From assembly GCA_946647055.1 (NCBI GenBank), contig CAMPCT010000106.1, forward strand, positions 1 to 7,205: 7,205 nucleotides of DNA, given 5' to 3'. The stretch is from an uncultured Atopobium sp. (GTDB lineage: Bacteria; Actinomycetota; Coriobacteriia; Coriobacteriales; Atopobiaceae). Below, piece after piece: positions 6,248 to 7,205 of this stretch. The notes under the pieces were generated by a model. The model worked only from the letters and a program-made list of their open reading frames with translations. It did no database searches and was not told where the DNA came from. Position 1 is the stretch's first letter. The number at the start of each line of letters is the position of its first letter. A program made the translations under genes and the position numbers.

Positions 6248-6635
6248 GGTGCTCCACCCCCTCGACGCGCCAGCTATAGTCGCCGGGCGTGTTGTCCCGC
6301 GGGTAGCTGGTCGGGGCGCCCACGACCTCGAAGACCTTCGACGCGAGCGTGGCGTCGTCCGCAGGACTGCAGGCGATGAGCGCCTGCCGCAGGTCGGCGT
6401 CGAGCGTCTTGGGCAGGAAGAACGTCAGGCGCAGGAGGGCGCCGTAGGGGCGCCCCTCCTCGATGTCGTCGGACGTGTCGGGCCTGCTGTCGCCGGGGGC
6501 GTAGACGCAGGTCGTCTCGATGTCGGGGTCCAGCAGGTAGGTCGGGCGTGAGTTGCCGAACTCGTCCTCCTCGTCCCAGACGGGGAGCCAGATCCTGCAG
6601 GGGACCGCCCGGAAGGGCATCCTGCGGCTAAGCAT
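6240..6635 (-). CDS. Probable head-closure (stopper) protein
   Basis: A 131-residue protein rich in predicted beta strands, including IWLPVWDEEDEFGNS (about residues 14-28) and ALLRLTFFLPKTLDADLRQALI (about 66-87), and ending in a short strand with SWRVEGVEHLG. Position between the Gp19-type connector and the gp10-like gene is where siphophages encode the small beta-barrel that closes the head channel and receives the tail. No catalytic motif is visible. The start at 6635 overlaps the connector gene by 8 bases and follows a GGTGGGGGG stretch at a usable distance. A second in-frame ATG at 6620 (MPFRAVPCRIW) is an alternative and would give 126 residues, but it has a weaker upstream site. Function is assigned mainly from gene order. 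Confidence 0.7.
   Translation of the reverse strand: MLSRRMPFRAVPCRIWLPVWDEEDEFGNSRPTYLLDPDIETTCVYAPGDSRPDTSDDIEEGRPYGALLRLTFFLPKTLDADLRQALIACSPADDATLASKVFEVVGAPTSYPRDNTPGDYSWRVEGVEHLG
6252..6258 (-). promoter_or_regulatory. Ribosome binding site that selects the TTG start
   Basis: GGTGGAG on the minus strand, four bases upstream of the TTG at 6245-6247 and inside the end of the head-closure gene. No ATG or GTG sits at a suitable distance, so this site is the main evidence for the TTG start. Confidence 0.6.
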
Positions 6636-7008
6636 CGCCGCCCCCCACCTGCGCCCGCATGGAGCCGATGTAGGAGCCGGTGATGCCCAGCAGCGCCTTC
6701 TCCCCGGCGGTGAGGTACAGGTCGCCGCTCGGGTTCGAGAAGGTCGCGGACTGGGCGAAGGGCCCCATGGTGTAGTCGGCCCGCGAGACGCCGTAGACCT
6801 CGGACATGGATGCCTGCAGGGAGCGGTTCACCATCGCGCAGCTGACCATCTCCAGCCGGGCGAGCTGCTGCTCGTCCTCGGGGTCGACGGTCACCATCGC
6901 GTCGAGGTAGGTCGCCGCGTCCTCCAGCAGGGCCTCCGCTCGGGAGGCCATGTCGTCGGGCAGCTCGCCGTAGCGCGCCTCCAGGTCATCCAGGGTCGCG
7001 TATGCCAT
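6628..7008 (-). CDS. Head-tail connector protein, phage Gp19/Gp15/Gp42 family
   Basis: A 126-residue protein starting MAYATLDDLEARYGELP. That opening, followed by an acidic helix (LEDAATYLDAMV, about residues 28-39) and a helix rich in Met, Val and Ser/Ala (about 53-65), is typical of the Gp19/Gp15/Gp42 connector family, the adaptors that bind beneath the portal ring. The later segment FSNPSGDLYLTAGEKALLG (about 90-108) also fits, since these proteins often carry a T-x-x-E-K-x-x-L motif near the C terminus. The length is usual for the family. A strong AGGAGGTG stands four bases before the ATG. The gene ends inside the start of the next one (8-base overlap), so the two are translationally linked. 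It is inferred to bridge the portal to the head-closure protein made next. Confidence 0.85.
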   Translation of the reverse strand: MAYATLDDLEARYGELPDDMASRAEALLEDAATYLDAMVTVDPEDEQQLARLEMVSCAMVNRSLQASMSEVYGVSRADYTMGPFAQSATFSNPSGDLYLTAGEKALLGITGSYIGSMRAQVGGGDA

Positions 7009-7012
7009 GGGG

Positions 7013-7020
7013 CACCTCCT
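7013..7020 (-). promoter_or_regulatory. Strong ribosome binding site of the connector gene
   Basis: AGGAGGTG on the minus strand, four bases before the ATG at 7008. It begins on the base right after the stop codon of the small head protein gene. It fixes the connector start and makes its initiation largely independent of upstream translation. Confidence 0.85.
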
Positions 7021-7173
7021 CTATTCGGTTGTTTTGGGCTTCTTCGGCGCGGCCTTCTTGGCCGGCGCCTTGCGGGGCTTCGCCTCGGGCTTGAAGCCGC
7101 GGGCCTTCAGCAGCTCCGCGGCCTCCCCCTCGGCATCCACGGGCAGCCCCGTGACCGGGTTGACGAGCCTCAT
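7021..7173 (-). CDS. Small head-region protein with a lysine/proline/alanine-rich tail (50 aa)
   Basis: A 50-residue frame starting MRLVNPVTGLPVDAEG and ending KKPKTTE, then TAG. The first 28 or so residues resemble the very small proteins often found between the major capsid and connector genes of siphophages: an MRLVNP start, a short acidic stretch and a helix AAELLKARGFKPE. The last 20 residues are almost only Lys, Pro, Ala and Arg and are probably disordered and able to bind nucleic acid. Its role in the head is unknown. The ATG lies three bases after the upstream TAA and has no clear Shine-Dalgarno in front, which suggests translation coupled to the upstream gene. The next gene's binding site begins directly after its stop. 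Conserved context and sensible codon use make it a real gene despite its size; the function is not assigned. Confidence 0.75.
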   Translation of the reverse strand: MRLVNPVTGLPVDAEGEAAELLKARGFKPEAKPRKAPAKKAAPKKPKTTE

Positions 7174-7176
7174 GGC

Positions 7177-7205
7177 TTAGGAGGTGGCGTCGGTCAGGCG
7201 CACGA
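7177..7205 (-). CDS. C-terminal end of a probable major capsid protein (partial)
   Basis: Only the last nine codons lie in the window; they read VRLTDATS followed by TAA, preceded by two bases of an incomplete codon. The fragment is too short to identify by itself. The call rests on position: in siphophage head modules of this layout the gene directly upstream of the small head protein and the Gp19-type connector is normally the HK97-fold major capsid protein, whose last residues often form a short strand with alternating hydrophobic residues, as here. It ends three bases before the next start codon, so the two genes very likely share one transcript. It could also be another head gene such as a decoration protein. 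Confidence 0.5.

Noticed and set aside
1..7205. Tailocin or gene transfer agent instead of a phage
   Set aside because: Capsid-adjacent and neck genes argue against a tail-only particle. Nothing in the window specifically indicates a gene transfer agent, although that cannot be fully excluded from structural genes alone.
1..7205. A new defence, retron, CRISPR or other non-structural system
   Set aside because: Every stretch is covered by a structural-gene frame or a short regulatory gap; there are no direct repeat arrays, reverse transcriptase, nuclease or toxin signatures.

Overview
The window holds a compact, one-directional block of tailed-phage structural genes, all on the minus strand, so transcription runs from high to low coordinates. 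The order is the one seen in siphophages (long, flexible, non-contractile tails): end of a probable major capsid gene, small head protein, Gp19-type head-tail connector, probable head-closure protein, gp10-like neck/minor capsid protein, tail terminator, major tail tube protein, tail assembly chaperones G and G-T, tape measure protein, distal tail protein (Dit), and the start of the tail-tip/tail-lysin protein (Tal). Capsid and neck genes beside the tail genes point to a phage or prophage rather than a tail-only bacteriocin. No integrase, attachment site or host gene is visible, so free phage and prophage cannot be told apart.

The DNA is clearly GC-rich and third codon positions are strongly G/C. 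The proteins, above all the tail tube protein, resemble those of actinobacterial phages. My best guess is a Coriobacteriia-type or other actinobacterial host; this is inference from composition and protein style, not a database match.

Head and neck genes occupy 5519-7205. Spacing is tight: stop codons overlap the next ribosome binding site, two gene pairs overlap by 8 bases, and TTG and GTG starts are used. The tail tube gene (4928-5506) is followed by the only sizeable gap, 78 bases, which carries a 10-bp all-GC hairpin followed by TCCTTTT. This is a probable partial terminator separating the abundant tube protein from the genes needed in smaller amounts. Next, chaperone gene G ends in a correctly phased A AAA AAC heptamer immediately before its TAG stop, and a -1 shift opens 132 more codons ending just before the tape measure gene. 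This is the classical G/G-T programmed frameshift.

The tape measure (727 aa) overlaps Dit by an ATGA, and Dit is followed one base later by the Tal-like gene, which runs off the left edge. Together these genes build the neck (connector, closure, terminator), the tube polymerised around the tape measure with the G/GT chaperones, and the tail tip that contacts the host. I see no undescribed biological system. The observations most worth a second look are the frameshift site, the intergenic hairpin, and the internal repeats of the tape measure protein. No stretch over 300 bases lacks a gene, and I saw no tRNA, CRISPR array or insertion sequence.
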